Below are positions 6,960 to 7,012 of a stretch of DNA of 7,012 bases, piece by piece. Position 1 is the stretch's first letter, and each line of letters opens with the position of its first letter. The stretch is from Rhodobacteraceae bacterium UBA1957 (GTDB lineage Bacteria; Pseudomonadota; Alphaproteobacteria; Rhodobacterales; Rhodobacteraceae). The notes below the pieces were generated by a model that was given only the letters and a program-made list of their open reading frames with translations, was not told the origin of the DNA and did not search any database. The translations under genes were made by a program, and so were the position numbers. The stretch is from NCBI GenBank assembly GCA_002336405.1, contig DDEJ01000047.1, positions 1 through 7,012 on the forward strand, in the 5' to 3' direction.

Positions 6960-7012
6960 CCAACGGGCCACGCACTGATCAGGTATTTGACCGCAGGCAC
7001 TATGAGCTATGA
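6960..7012 (+). other. Intergenic tail with a possible start of another gene at 7002
   Basis: After the oxygenase stop, 53 bases remain. There is no GC-rich hairpin followed by a T run, so the operon may continue. An ATG at 7002 opens three codons (M-S-Y) before the window ends, with a weak GCAGG at 6993-6997 four bases before it. This is too short to identify a gene, and the start is only a possibility. Confidence 0.25.

Noticed and set aside
6975..6982. CTGATCAG palindrome after the oxygenase gene
   Set aside because: It is only eight bases, with no loop and no T run, so it is not a terminator, and it is too short to call an operator.

Overview
The window looks like chromosomal DNA of an alphaproteobacterium, most likely of the Rhodobacterales/Roseobacter type. 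That placing is inferred from the moderately GC-rich coding, the style of the proteins and the tightly packed operon; it was not tested by a search. Almost everything here is a myo-inositol catabolism (iol) operon read on the plus strand.

Layout. Bases 1-120 are the first 40 codons of a divergent minus-strand Gfo/Idh/MocA oxidoreductase, cut by the window edge. Bases 121-244 are the shared control region. It holds a perfect 16-bp palindrome at 145-160 with a central CG, of the kind bound by LacI-family repressors, and a plausible plus-strand promoter overlapping it. Six plus-strand genes follow with gaps of at most 35 bases, two of them overlapping the gene before: iolD (245-2113), iolC (2113-3093), iolB (3129-3971), an IolJ-like class II aldolase (3968-4810), iolG (4813-5802) and a phytanoyl-CoA-dioxygenase-family Fe(II)/2-oxoglutarate oxygenase (5820-6959). 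The last 53 bases hold no terminator and may contain the start of another gene at 7002.

How the genes work together. IolG oxidises myo-inositol to 2-keto-myo-inositol. IolE, not in the window, would dehydrate it to the trihydroxycyclohexanedione. IolD opens that ring to 5-deoxyglucuronate, IolB isomerises this to 5-dehydro-2-deoxygluconate, IolC phosphorylates it, and the aldolase splits the product into dihydroxyacetone phosphate and malonate semialdehyde. IolA (malonate semialdehyde dehydrogenase) is also not in the window.

Most worth a second look: the oxygenase, which has intact iron and 2-oxoglutarate ligands and no place in the standard pathway; the kinase/aldolase arrangement, with a short stand-alone IolC and a separate aldolase instead of the long two-domain IolC common in Proteobacteria; the altered residue after a zinc histidine in the aldolase; and the LacI-type operator between two divergent units that each carry an inositol-dehydrogenase-like gene.
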